64,000 bases of DNA from an uncultured Alkaliphilus sp. (lineage in GTDB: Bacteria > Bacillota > Clostridia > Peptostreptococcales > Natronincolaceae): contig CALJEQ010000015.1 of the NCBI GenBank assembly GCA_938074565.1, positions 62,001 through 126,000 of the forward strand, read 5' to 3'. A program made the position numbers and the translations under genes. The notes beneath the pieces are model-generated. The model was not told the origin of the DNA. It ran no database searches and saw only the letters and a program-made list of their open reading frames with translations. Within the stretch, counting starts at the first letter, position 1, and each line of letters opens with the position of its first letter. This document shows positions 9,241 to 18,805 of this stretch, one piece after another.

Positions 9241-10641
9241 CTATATGAAGTCTTTAATTCCCGCTGAAACAAACTTTTGAGTATTGCTGATTTCGTGGTT
9301 TGTTCTAGTCAACTTCCCTTTAATGCGTACTCTACCGTCAATTTCCTCCATACCTTCTTCTTTAAATCTATATATATCGTTTGTGATGATTTCGGTACCA
9401 TTAACTCCTAAAATTTCTGTTATTTGAACCACCCGTCTTGATCCATCTCTTAGTTTAGTTAAATGCACAACAAAATCCACTGCTGATGAAATTTGTTGTC
9501 TTATTGATAACATGGGTAACTGCATACCTGCCATTAGTACCATTGTTTCTAACCTCATTAACATATCTGTGGCAGAGTTGGCATGACCTGTGGATAAAGA
9601 CCCATCGTGGCCTGTATTCATTGCCTGTAACATATCCAATGCTTCCCCACCTCTGACCTCCCCCACTATAATTCTATCTGGTCTCATACGTAATGCTGTT
9701 TTCACCAAAGCCCTCATGCTGATTTGCCCTTTATTTTCTATATTAGGAGGACGTGTTTCTAGTCTAACAAGGTTTTCTACTTGTGAAAAATTTAATTCAG
9801 CTGCATCCTCTACTGTAATAACCCTAGATTCTGGAGGTATATACATACTTAGAGCATTAAGAAAAGTTGTTTTTCCTGAACCTGTTCCACCAGAGACTAT
9901 AATATTGTACCTAGCATATACCATTTTCTTTAATAAATCAGCCACTTCTTGAGATGTGCTACCAAACTCAACCAAATGCTCCATTGTATAAGGGTTTTCT
10001 GGAAATTTTCTAATGGTAACGGTGGCTCCATCCAATGCAATTGGGTTTAATACAATATTTACACGTGAACCATCAGGTAATCTGGCGTCAACAATAGGGT
10101 CACTTTCATCTACTTTCCTATTAATGGGAGCTACAATTTTATCAATAATGTTTTTTAATTCTTCATTTGACGTAAATTCTAAAGGATTCCCCCTACGATC
10201 TAATGCTCGAATGAGTTTACCACTTTTCTCTATAAAAATATTCTTAGGTCCATTAATCATAATTTCTGTTATTTGGGAGTCCTTTAGAAATGGTTCTATT
10301 ACTCCATAGCCAAACATGTTTTGTATTAATGACTCAAATATTTCATATTTGTCATTGCTGTTTAACATTAAATGACTGTAGTTAAGATCAACTTCTTCTT
10401 CAATCCATTTCCATGCAATTTCCTTAACCACTCTTTTTGATTCATGTATATTTAATACATCTATATCTCTTTTTTCACTAATCCTATCCTTAACCACCTG
10501 CATAATTTCAGATTTAATAATACTTCTTTCATATACTCTTGGCTGATTAATATTATTATCAATGGTATTGATTTCTGAAACAGAAAAACGCTTACTTTTG
10601 ATATATTCTTCTATACTCATACTTCCTTCGTTCCTCCCCAT
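9241..10641 (-). CDS. tadA: CpaF/TadA family secretion ATPase
   Basis: VSGGTGSGKTTFLNALS Walker A; GHDGSLSTGHANSATDMLMRLE; MRPDRIIVGEVRGGEA. Confidence 0.95.
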   Translation of the reverse strand: MGRNEGSMSIEEYIKSKRFSVSEINTIDNNINQPRVYERSIIKSEIMQVVKDRISEKRDIDVLNIHESKRVVKEIAWKWIEEEVDLNYSHLMLNSNDKYEIFESLIQNMFGYGVIEPFLKDSQITEIMINGPKNIFIEKSGKLIRALDRRGNPLEFTSNEELKNIIDKIVAPINRKVDESDPIVDARLPDGSRVNIVLNPIALDGATVTIRKFPENPYTMEHLVEFGSTSQEVADLLKKMVYARYNIIVSGGTGSGKTTFLNALSMYIPPESRVITVEDAAELNFSQVENLVRLETRPPNIENKGQISMRALVKTALRMRPDRIIVGEVRGGEALDMLQAMNTGHDGSLSTGHANSATDMLMRLETMVLMAGMQLPMLSIRQQISSAVDFVVHLTKLRDGSRRVVQITEILGVNGTEIITNDIYRFKEEGMEEIDGRVRIKGKLTRTNHEISNTQKFVSAGIKDFI

Positions 10642-10655
10642 AAAACATTAGAAAA

Positions 10656-11918
10656 TTATTTTTTCTTTTTAGATCTACCCTTATCTTTATTCCTTTTAAT
10701 TAACATATCAATATTTAAGAATCCTAATAAATTTCCCGTTTTAGTTTCCTTCGGTGAAAATATGGGGATGATATTTTGTCCTAATCTTTTTATATACATG
10801 TTAATACTTTGTTTTTCTTTAAAGCCTACGGGTATTCCTTGATTATGTAAATACTGTATCTCTGTCTGGTAAGGGATAATACCTATAAGGGGGGTTTGTA
10901 GCTCCATCTCCAATTCTTTACAGGAGAAGCCCACATATTTGGAATATAGATTAACCACTAACTTACACTTTTTAGAAACCCCTATATTATCCAATATTTC
11001 TTTTAATTGAATTAAGTTCCAACCTGAGTTAATTTCTGGTGCAGCCACCATAATTATTTCATTAACCATTTCAAAGACAGCCAAATTCCTTTCTGATAAT
11101 TCAGATGAGGTGTCTATAATAATAATGTCATAATCCATTTTTCCAACAGCTATTAATATCATTTCTACTTGCTGGATTGTCAATTTTTCCATCTTCAGTG
11201 GATTAGCGGCAATTATTACATCAAAAGCTAAACTCTGATTCTCATTTATATATGGATATATATGTTCTTTTAACTTTGCAGTATCAAAATAGTTTTTATA
11301 TTCTTCTGTAGTATGTTCTAGATTTGTTAATATACTGGAAAGTCCTGTTCCTCTTTGATTAATTTTAAGATTAACCCCTATATTCCCATATAAAGCCAAA
11401 TCTATTAACAATACTTTTAAACCTTTTTTTGCATATTGTATTGCTAAATTTATACTTATGGTGGTTTTGCCTGTTCCACCTTTTGGTGAATGAACTGCAA
11501 CTAATTTTACTCCCATCTCCTTTTTCACTTCTTCATAACTTATAGTTTTAGGTACTTCTCTTACGGGCTTATAAGAATCATAAATCTTATATAACAAAGA
11601 AGTTATAGGTGCATTTCTATAAAATATGGTGGCGCCTAACATTAAAGCAGAAGGAGAAATGGAATGATTAAGTCTATCTGTAAGTATAATCACCTTATTT
11701 ACCGAATACTTTTTAGCCATTAACATAAAATCTTTAATTTCTTTTATCTGTTTACTGTCTATAATAATGCAGGTTGCTTCCTTTACATTCTCTTCATCCC
11801 ACTCAATAAAAGAGTGTATTTCATATTCTTGCATATGGAACTGTAATAAAGCTTTTTGTAATTTCATTGAAATTTCTTCCTGTGGATCAATTACCACTAT
11901 TCGCATTGCACCACTCAC
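10656..11918 (-). CDS. tadZ: CpaE/TadZ-like MinD/ParA family ATPase with receiver-like N-terminus
   Basis: VHSPKGGTGKTTISINLAIQYAKKGLKVLLIDLALYGN deviant Walker A. Confidence 0.88.
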   Translation of the reverse strand: MSGAMRIVVIDPQEEISMKLQKALLQFHMQEYEIHSFIEWDEENVKEATCIIIDSKQIKEIKDFMLMAKKYSVNKVIILTDRLNHSISPSALMLGATIFYRNAPITSLLYKIYDSYKPVREVPKTISYEEVKKEMGVKLVAVHSPKGGTGKTTISINLAIQYAKKGLKVLLIDLALYGNIGVNLKINQRGTGLSSILTNLEHTTEEYKNYFDTAKLKEHIYPYINENQSLAFDVIIAANPLKMEKLTIQQVEMILIAVGKMDYDIIIIDTSSELSERNLAVFEMVNEIIMVAAPEINSGWNLIQLKEILDNIGVSKKCKLVVNLYSKYVGFSCKELEMELQTPLIGIIPYQTEIQYLHNQGIPVGFKEKQSINMYIKRLGQNIIPIFSPKETKTGNLLGFLNIDMLIKRNKDKGRSKKKK

Positions 11919-11936
11919 TGATTTTCACCCCTTACG

Positions 11937-12875
11937 TTACTCATTAATAAGCTTTAATAAGCTATTTTTCTTTTCTTTTGAAAGTTTACTAGCTTCTATC
12001 ATATTTTTTAAATAGTCTACTTCCCGCTCTTTTTCAATGCTATCAACCAATTGTTTTTTCACAGTTTCAGATATTTCTTGTAGTTTAATGTACTCTTCTA
12101 AATCTTTTAACATTTCACTTTTAGCCATTGGCTTATCGGCGGCCATATCCAATAAATGAACAGGTTTAATGTCTTCGGTTTCTCCTTCTAAAGGATTAAG
12201 CACCAAATCCAGTATGCCATTCCTTTTCGCAACTGTAAGCTTAATACTATCTTCAGGTGTTACCATTAATAACACTTTTTGTTTCCTCTCCACCATGTTT
12301 CCAGTATTTTCTTTAAGATTTTCAATATCATAGATTTGTACATGTTGTAATACCATGTTGGAAAAAAGACCACCCTTGCCTTCATCTACAGATGTATATA
12401 TCACATCTACAAAATCGCCTCTTTTTAATTTATAATTTAACGAACCAGAACCATCCACTTCAATGGCTATTAATCTTTTTTCATAGGGGATAAAATAGGC
12501 TTCATCCACCTGCCCGTAATAATTTAAAACCATTGTTTCTTCTTCTCCATATACTAAAATACTTGGGTCTTTTTCAATGGGTTTATTAGGTTCTATTTTT
12601 ACTCTTGTTACTGCTCCCTTTAACTCTTCTATTGTTGTAACTGCATTAGGAAACAAATTATTTTTATCTTCTCCACTGATACGAATTACTTTTAATTTAT
12701 CTTCTGTAACTTTGGTGTTGGGTTCAATTACCTCTTTTGCCACAACAACTTCTACTTTGTATTGTAATTTGTTTAAATATTGAAAGGTAAAGTACCCCGC
12801 CAGCAAAGCTAAGACAATAGAAAAAACAACCCTTATTCTAATTTGTTTATACACATTAACCCTCCTTAAATACAA
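11937..12875 (-). CDS. cpaB: CpaB/RcpC family Flp pilus assembly protein (SAF domain)
   Basis: VVVAKEVIEPNTKVTEDKLKVIRI...KLKRGDFVDVIYT; locus context. Confidence 0.85.
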   Translation of the reverse strand: MYLRRVNVYKQIRIRVVFSIVLALLAGYFTFQYLNKLQYKVEVVVAKEVIEPNTKVTEDKLKVIRISGEDKNNLFPNAVTTIEELKGAVTRVKIEPNKPIEKDPSILVYGEEETMVLNYYGQVDEAYFIPYEKRLIAIEVDGSGSLNYKLKRGDFVDVIYTSVDEGKGGLFSNMVLQHVQIYDIENLKENTGNMVERKQKVLLMVTPEDSIKLTVAKRNGILDLVLNPLEGETEDIKPVHLLDMAADKPMAKSEMLKDLEEYIKLQEISETVKKQLVDSIEKEREVDYLKNMIEASKLSKEKKNSLLKLINE

Positions 12876-12961
12876 TTAACTTAATTTTTTTGACTACATT
12901 CATTTTTAAATTGATATATTTTAAATAAATAATTAAAATTTATATTTTTTTTAATTTTTTT

Positions 12962-12993
12962 TAAAGGATGAATCATTTGGGATTCATCCTTTC
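12962..12993 (-). terminator. strong intrinsic terminator inside the Tad gene cluster
   Basis: Minus: AAAGGATGAATCccaaatGATTCATCCTTTAAAAAAAATT; stem directly at the stop of the tadE-like gene. Confidence 0.8.
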
Positions 12994-13408
12994 ACTGTAT
13001 CAAGTAGGTGGATTGATATTCTAAAGGAATTACTAATTTATCTTTAAATATCTCACCTAAAAGAGGAAATATTAACTTGTAATTATAAACTACTTTTACT
13101 GTTATTGCACTGCCATCAGTGGTAATTGTCACCGTTCTGTCTGTTCCGCTTATTCCATTGCTTAAAAAGGAATATGCTGTGCTTCTAATCTTTTCTTCTT
13201 TTTGTTCTAATGTTAACGTAGTGTCATTATAGATAGATGACCCAACTTTAGCTGCTTGGCTGGAGGACAATACCACCAGCATCTTAACATAGATCATCAA
13301 ACTAAAGGTCAATATTCCACATATAAGTAATAATAGTATGGGTAATACAAGGGCTGTTTCCGCCAATGCTTGCCCTTTTGTGCATCTATGTACTTTTTTT
13401 AGCATCAT
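12992..13408 (-). CDS. tadE: TadE-like pseudopilin
   Basis: CTKGQALAETALVLPILLLLICGILTFSLMIYVKMLVVLSSSQAAKVGS typical TadE N-terminus. Confidence 0.88.
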   Translation of the reverse strand: MMLKKVHRCTKGQALAETALVLPILLLLICGILTFSLMIYVKMLVVLSSSQAAKVGSSIYNDTTLTLEQKEEKIRSTAYSFLSNGISGTDRTVTITTDGSAITVKVVYNYKLIFPLLGEIFKDKLVIPLEYQSTYLIQ

Positions 13409-13410
13409 GC

Positions 13411-14061
13411 TTATTCCACCATTTTTGTCATTTCATCTAACGGGGCATATCTTTTTTTATAGATAAATAGTATTATCCCACCTATAATTACTCCTGGAAC
13501 TAACATGATAATCCATATTGCCACAGATACTGCAAGGTCAATAGGTGGAATTAAACCCATTAACACCCCAATGATACCATAGCTTATAAATAAACTTTTT
13601 ACAGCTAAAGAGCCATATTCGTTTTTCTTGATTAGTGTAACAATCGTTAAAATCAATACACATGCTACGAAAATAACACCAAACTCTACAATATTTGAGA
13701 TTAATGAACCTGCTCTATATTTGATTAGTTCAATAACTCCAGTAACCCCACAAATAATTGCCCATATTTTTATCCATAAGCTTAAGTTTTCTTTATTCAT
13801 TAACATATTCCAACTTATTTTTATTAAAATACCAAACATATAAAGAAAAGCCATTGTTTCTAGTGAATTAAGTAAAGATTCAAAGGGAAAAAAACTAATA
13901 GCTGTAACAAAAACAATAAATAAGCCTAATGTGATTTTTGAAATTTTATCAAAAAAAACGTTGTATTTTTTAGTAATATCAAAAATTTGCAAATCTGCTG
14001 CAACTACACAACCAAGTGCAATAACAAACAGTAATAAAAATATAAGAATTAAAAAATCCAT
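13411..14061 (-). CDS. multi-pass membrane protein of unknown function in Tad locus
   Basis: Six or more predicted TM segments; overlaps cluster spacing. Confidence 0.7.
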   Translation of the reverse strand: MDFLILIFLLLFVIALGCVVAADLQIFDITKKYNVFFDKISKITLGLFIVFVTAISFFPFESLLNSLETMAFLYMFGILIKISWNMLMNKENLSLWIKIWAIICGVTGVIELIKYRAGSLISNIVEFGVIFVACVLILTIVTLIKKNEYGSLAVKSLFISYGIIGVLMGLIPPIDLAVSVAIWIIMLVPGVIIGGIILFIYKKRYAPLDEMTKMVE

Positions 14062-14083
14062 TTTCCTTCACCTACTTTTTATC

Positions 14084-14593
14084 TTATTTATTTACCAATT
14101 GTTGCCATTCAACAATAGTCTCTCCTGCCTCTTCCAATAACTGTTGTCCATTTTCTATTACTTCAGCATCATGATTTTTTATACCTTCCATCATTGTTTG
14201 GTATCCTAAAATTAACCCATCATAAGCTTTGATTAAAAATTGATTTATACCTTCTAATTCATCGTCTTCAAAGGTTAACTTTTCTATTTCTGACTTCTTA
14301 TCTTGCATTTTTTCTAATACAGATGTAACATTGGTTTCTAAAGAGTCTACATCAACATCTTCACCATTATCTATTGCCAATTGAAGTTCTTGAAAGATTA
14401 CTTCTAAAGCTTTTCCTGACTCTTCCAGGTTTTCTGCTACTTGCAAATTTTCTAAATCTACATTTACATATTTATCAATGGCTGACTCTCCTGTACTACC
14501 CCCACCCAAAAATCCAGTTAGAATACGAAAAATAAAAATACCCAATGCTAAACCTATAATGATTTTTTGTTTTTTTGTGTATTTTGCTAACAT
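14084..14593 (-). CDS. hypothetical single-TM anchored, coiled-coil protein in Tad locus
   Basis: N-terminal TM (IIIGLALGIFIFRILTGFLGGG) then acidic helical region. Confidence 0.65.
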   Translation of the reverse strand: MLAKYTKKQKIIIGLALGIFIFRILTGFLGGGSTGESAIDKYVNVDLENLQVAENLEESGKALEVIFQELQLAIDNGEDVDVDSLETNVTSVLEKMQDKKSEIEKLTFEDDELEGINQFLIKAYDGLILGYQTMMEGIKNHDAEVIENGQQLLEEAGETIVEWQQLVNK

Positions 14594-14679
14594 TTAACGA
14601 CCTCCATATTTAGTATCTGGTAAATTATGTAGTTAATTTAAGAGTTAAATTATTAATTTAAAAGTTAGTTTAAAGTGAA

Positions 14680-15192
14680 CTACTGATTTATAAAAAAAGC
14701 TATTAAAGTACCTATTGTAATGGCTATTCCATAGGGAAAATACAAAGGTTGCTCTTCATCTTCAATAGTTTGTATTTTTTGTAACAATACAGTAGATAGT
14801 AAATATTCCTTTACTTTCTTTAGTTTGTTAAATCTCTTATACCGAATCATTAAAACAAGGGCAATAATAGCTCCTACTATTCCAGTATAGATAATGCTTT
14901 GAATTACGAAGTAGTCTCCCATTATTGCCCCAATAGCCATTATTAACTTTACATCTCCTCCACCCAATCCGCCTATAACAAAGGGAATAATTAATAGTAA
15001 AAACCCTACAACCAATCCTTTAACACTAAATGCCATACCCAAAATGCCATTGTTATATGTATTGGATACTATTCCCATTATAATTGCTGTTATTGTTATT
15101 TTATTAGGTATCTTTCTTGCTTTTAAATCAGTATATAGACAACTTATAAGCAGCGTTAATAATATGCTATTTTCCACTGTCAAACTGTTCAT
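14680..15192 (-). CDS. tadV: A24 family prepilin peptidase (TadV/CpaA)
   Basis: LISCLYTDLKARKIPNKIT and FVIGGLGGGDVKLIMAIGAIMG (GxGD aspartyl peptidase motif). Confidence 0.93.
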   Translation of the reverse strand: MNSLTVENSILLTLLISCLYTDLKARKIPNKITITAIIMGIVSNTYNNGILGMAFSVKGLVVGFLLLIIPFVIGGLGGGDVKLIMAIGAIMGDYFVIQSIIYTGIVGAIIALVLMIRYKRFNKLKKVKEYLLSTVLLQKIQTIEDEEQPLYFPYGIAITIGTLIAFFINQ

Positions 15193-15195
15193 ATC

Positions 15196-15360
15196 TTAGA
15201 TAGATAAAGCTTCTGAAATTTTATTAAATAATGCTATAATTTTGTCCTTTAAAGTTGTTAATACAACTATTACTGCTATCACAACTATCCCTAAAACTAG
15301 TCCATATTCACTTAATGCTTGACCCTTTTCATCTTTCCATAATGCTTTTAATAATTTCAT
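15196..15360 (-). CDS. flp: Flp family type IVb pilin (54 aa; below ORF-track cutoff)
   Basis: MKLLKALWKDEKGQALSEYGLVLGIVVIAVIVVLTTLKDKIIALFNKISEALSI; classic G/QALSEYGL processing site; RBS aagaaggggg. Confidence 0.93.
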   Translation of the reverse strand: MKLLKALWKDEKGQALSEYGLVLGIVVIAVIVVLTTLKDKIIALFNKISEALSI

Positions 15361-15877
15361 AAGTTAACCCCCTTCTTATTGTATTGATAATATTCTACAT
15401 ATTAATTTGAACTTTGACAATATATTTATGAAAATAATTTATAGTTATATTGTAGTCTTTTGTTAATTTTTATAAGTTTGTTGTAATTTTATCAATTATA
15501 TATAATTCACCCATTGAAATGCAGTTAATTTTTAGTCATTGTATTTTTATTTTTTTGCAAAATAATAATTTTAATGACAATATGAAAAATGTTATATTTC
15601 AATATTCATAGGTTACTAGTCAATTAATTTATCTATCAAAATATTGTATATAATGCAATTTATTATTCAAAAATAATTTACAATATATTTATATTAATGT
15701 GATTTACATATGTGAAACTTCATTGTTATATAATTGTATGAAATTGAGAATTATGTATTTTGTTGTATTATGCACCTTTAAATTACCATAAAAGTAAGCA
15801 TTCTATCTAATTTACTCAAAGTGAAGTATTTTTCATATTTACCCTGTTGTTTTTATTGCCGGCTAGTTAACATAAAG

Positions 15878-15906
15878 TTGAAACATACCCCTAACTGTGT
15901 TAAAAT
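15878..15906 (+). promoter_or_regulatory. sigma-A-like promoter for the 15967 gene
   Basis: TTGAAA-N17-TAAAAT. Confidence 0.6.
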
Positions 15907-15966
15907 AAAGAGTGAAATATTTGTAGAAAAATGTTGAATTTAATCGACACAAGAGGGGGTTAATTA

Positions 15967-16602
15967 ATGACTATTAGTAAAACAGTTATACCAAAGAATA
16001 AACTTAAAATTAATATACTTCAAATAGGTATTATTCTAACTTTGTGGACTTTTCTTGTCTTATATCCTAACCCCTATCGATTTGGTGTCTCCCTGTATAG
16101 AGTATTTAATCCTGCAATAAACCCAGAAGCCATTACTCATCTTTTAGAAGATGCTCCGGAAGATCCCCAAGAGATAGAAAAATACGTACTAAGAACTATT
16201 CCCTATCAGTTTGATTGGCAAACTTACGGTGTCCCCTTCTACTTCCCTAAAACAGAAGAAGTATTGGCTAATTCTACGGGAGATTGCAAAAGTCGTTTTG
16301 TTATATTGGCTTCTATATTTGAAGCAAAGGGCATTTCCTATCGACAAAGTTTCTCTTTAAGTCATTTTTGGGTTCATTATGATGGAAAAGAAGAAAACTC
16401 CATAGAAATGGAGTCCAATGCTCTTTTAACAAGAAATGATGAAGGTTTAAAAATTCAACTTCCACAGGAAGATATAAAAGAGATTTATGAAGTGTTGAAG
16501 GAAGGATTTTGGGATTATATGCCACTTCATAGAAAGATTTTATTCATTTTGGGTTTACCTATATCTATTTTAATTTCTGCTTTTCTAACAAAAAAATTAT
16601 AA
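15967..16602 (+). CDS. transglutaminase-like domain membrane protein
   Basis: STGDCKSRFVILASIFEAKGISYRQSFSLSHFWVHYDG (Cys...His) with N- and C-terminal TM helices. Confidence 0.7.
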   Translation: MTISKTVIPKNKLKINILQIGIILTLWTFLVLYPNPYRFGVSLYRVFNPAINPEAITHLLEDAPEDPQEIEKYVLRTIPYQFDWQTYGVPFYFPKTEEVLANSTGDCKSRFVILASIFEAKGISYRQSFSLSHFWVHYDGKEENSIEMESNALLTRNDEGLKIQLPQEDIKEIYEVLKEGFWDYMPLHRKILFILGLPISILISAFLTKKL

Positions 16603-16609
16603 TAATTAG

Positions 16610-16776
16610 ATTTTGCAGTAACAAAAAATCTGGGGGCTTTTCATCAACACCAAGACAGATCAAAAGTCCTTAGATTCAAGGAACAAGAAAATTCAGCGAA
16701 GGTAGCGTATATCTAATACGCAAGGGTGCTGAATTTTAGCAGTGACAAAGAAGATGAGGGCTTTTCATCTGTCTTG
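16610..16776. repeat. structured intergenic repeat, copy 1 plus upstream partial duplicate
   Basis: 10-bp outer stem CAAGACAGAT/ATCTGTCTTG (16651-16660/16767-16776), 10-bp inner stem AAAATTCAGC/GCTGAATTTT (16688-16697/16728-16737), apical GCGTAT/ATACGC; GGGCTTTTCATC module duplicated at 16634-16645 and 16758-16769. Confidence 0.75.
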
Positions 16777-17535
16777 TTCCCATCCAATTAAAGCAGCCCC
16801 AATAGCTCCATTATATTGCCCATCTATAGAATATACTATTTCTTTGTTTAATTTTCTACTTAATAAATTTCTTATATAAGGACTTTGAGCAACTCCCCCT
16901 GAAAAATACACCTTATCCTCAACACCCATCTTGCTGATTAATGAATATGTTTTATTTACCACAGATTCTAATAAACCTGCTGATACTTGAGACTTTGTTG
17001 CCCCTTCTGCTAAAAGACTAATTACTTCTGATTCTGCAAATACTGTACACATACTGTTAATTTGACAAGATTCCCCCTCTTGAGCAACTGTTGAAAGTTC
17101 ACTTATATCCAACTCCAGTACGTTTGCCATTACTTGAAGAAAACGTCCAGTTCCTGCTGCACATTTATCATTCATAATAAAGTCAGTAACCCTTCCCTTT
17201 TCATCTAATTTAATTACTTTGCTGTCTTGTCCCCCAATATCTATTACTGTACGAATACCCGAATCAAAATAATGGGCACCCTTACCATGACAAGTAATTT
17301 CAGTTACTTTATGATTAATGAAGGGCAACGAAACTCGTCCATATCCTGTACCAACAATTACAGACATTTCTTCCCTTGTAAACTTTCCTTTTTCCATTAA
17401 AATTTTAACCAAAGTTTCTCCTGCCAGTTTTGGACTCCAACCAGTTGGAACTATCTCCTTTGCAATTATGGAAGTTCCATTAAAAGCAACCCCCTTTGAA
17501 GCTACTGAACCCACATCTATACCTATACTTATCAT
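16765..17535 (-). CDS. acyl-CoA dehydratase activase (BadF/HgdC family), probable reductase partner of the double-cubane protein
   Basis: MISIGIDVGSVASKGV...DIGGQDSKVIKLDEKGRVTDFIMNDKCAAGTGRFLQVMA. Confidence 0.92.
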   Translation of the reverse strand: MISIGIDVGSVASKGVAFNGTSIIAKEIVPTGWSPKLAGETLVKILMEKGKFTREEMSVIVGTGYGRVSLPFINHKVTEITCHGKGAHYFDSGIRTVIDIGGQDSKVIKLDEKGRVTDFIMNDKCAAGTGRFLQVMANVLELDISELSTVAQEGESCQINSMCTVFAESEVISLLAEGATKSQVSAGLLESVVNKTYSLISKMGVEDKVYFSGGVAQSPYIRNLLSRKLNKEIVYSIDGQYNGAIGAALIGWEQDR

Positions 17536-17629
17536 TTAGAACCCTCCTAACCTAACAGCTTTGTACAAGTTTCATTTTAACACAATATCCATAAAAAAAT
17601 AATGAGCTGTCTAAGACAGCTCACGCTTT

Positions 17630-18805
17630 TTAGCAAGTTCCACCACAACAACAAGCTTTCGTTTCAATGGTTTCTAAGAAAGCCTCTATTCTCACCTTGA
17701 TTTGCCCTACATCAGAATCAGAATAATCAGTTTCTATTTGAATAAAAGGAAGACCTAATTCATCTTTAACGAAATTTCTTACTGTAAATGATTCAATGTT
17801 GTAGGTATGACATGCTTGCCATGTTAAATCCACCACACCATCTACTTTATATTCCTCTGCTAATCTTTTAATTAAGTCTAATCTAGCATTGTTGTTTGAC
17901 ATACAGGAACAAGGAGTAGATAAATATTTTTCTGCTAAGGCTTCAATTGGATTTTTTGCTTCATCCACCATTGTATCTAACCCTTTATAGCCCGAACAAT
18001 TCTCTAAAACCACAACACTACCACCAGCTTCTTCAATTAGCTTTAATACCTTTTCCGAACCTGCACCGATGGGAACACCTGTTAATAGAATTCTTGGTGT
18101 TTCCTCTGTAAAAGGAAATTCTCCTTTATCCATTAACTCTTCTGTTTCTTTAATTAACTCTTCTATCAGTTGGATTCCTGCCTCTTTATCTACATTAAAA
18201 CCCTTTAACCATTGAGCCATCATCATATCCATACCTGTTAATGGAGCTGGCTTGTGGGCATTTAACTTATGTAAACGTTTCATAACATCCCGTTCTCTAT
18301 TCATTAGTTTTATTGCATCAATTAATTTTTCTTCTGTAATTTCAACATCAAATTTTTCCTCTAAGAAGGACTTAAACTTAACCATTTCTTTTTTCCAGCT
18401 TTCCAATGAATCTTCATCTACCGCTGTTTGTGGCAGATTCATAACATGCATAGGTTTAATTTTTCCCATTAATTCATACATTTTCTTTTTTCCATCACAA
18501 GTTGTTTCTGCTAAAAGAACATCAGAGAAATAAAAATATGGACATGTATCTGTGATGGCAAAACCATAACTAGATTTTATTAAGGGACAAAGATTTCTTG
18601 GAAGATGTTTTTCAGCTTCTGCGATAGGTTCTTGTTTTGTTCCACACAGGGTAACTGCAATTGCGTCGGCTGCTAAAGCAATCTCCTGTGGAGAAAAAAC
18701 ACAGTACATTCCCACAACCTTTTTACCTGCTTCACTTGCCTCTTTAATTTTGACGGAATTAATGCCTCTTAATCCTTCAACCTTTTCCATTATCGTTGGT
18801 CTCAA
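17630..18805 (-). CDS. 2-hydroxyacyl-CoA dehydratase family / double-cubane-cluster protein (YjiM-type)
   Basis: KKVVGMYCVFSPQEIALAADAIAVTLCGTKQEPIAEAEKHLPRNLCPLIKSSYGF...; C-terminal CCCGGTC; paired with activase. Confidence 0.88.
   Translation of the reverse strand: MRPTIMEKVEGLRGINSVKIKEASEAGKKVVGMYCVFSPQEIALAADAIAVTLCGTKQEPIAEAEKHLPRNLCPLIKSSYGFAITDTCPYFYFSDVLLAETTCDGKKKMYELMGKIKPMHVMNLPQTAVDEDSLESWKKEMVKFKSFLEEKFDVEITEEKLIDAIKLMNRERDVMKRLHKLNAHKPAPLTGMDMMMAQWLKGFNVDKEAGIQLIEELIKETEELMDKGEFPFTEETPRILLTGVPIGAGSEKVLKLIEEAGGSVVVLENCSGYKGLDTMVDEAKNPIEALAEKYLSTPCSCMSNNNARLDLIKRLAEEYKVDGVVDLTWQACHTYNIESFTVRNFVKDELGLPFIQIETDYSDSDVGQIKVRIEAFLETIETKACCCGGTC

Noticed and set aside
9590-9952. 120-aa plus-strand ORF
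   Set aside because: Antisense to the tadA coding region; no RBS or family.
12577-12783. Small plus-strand ORFs antisense to Tad genes
   Set aside because: Fully inside confident minus-strand coding regions, no independent support.
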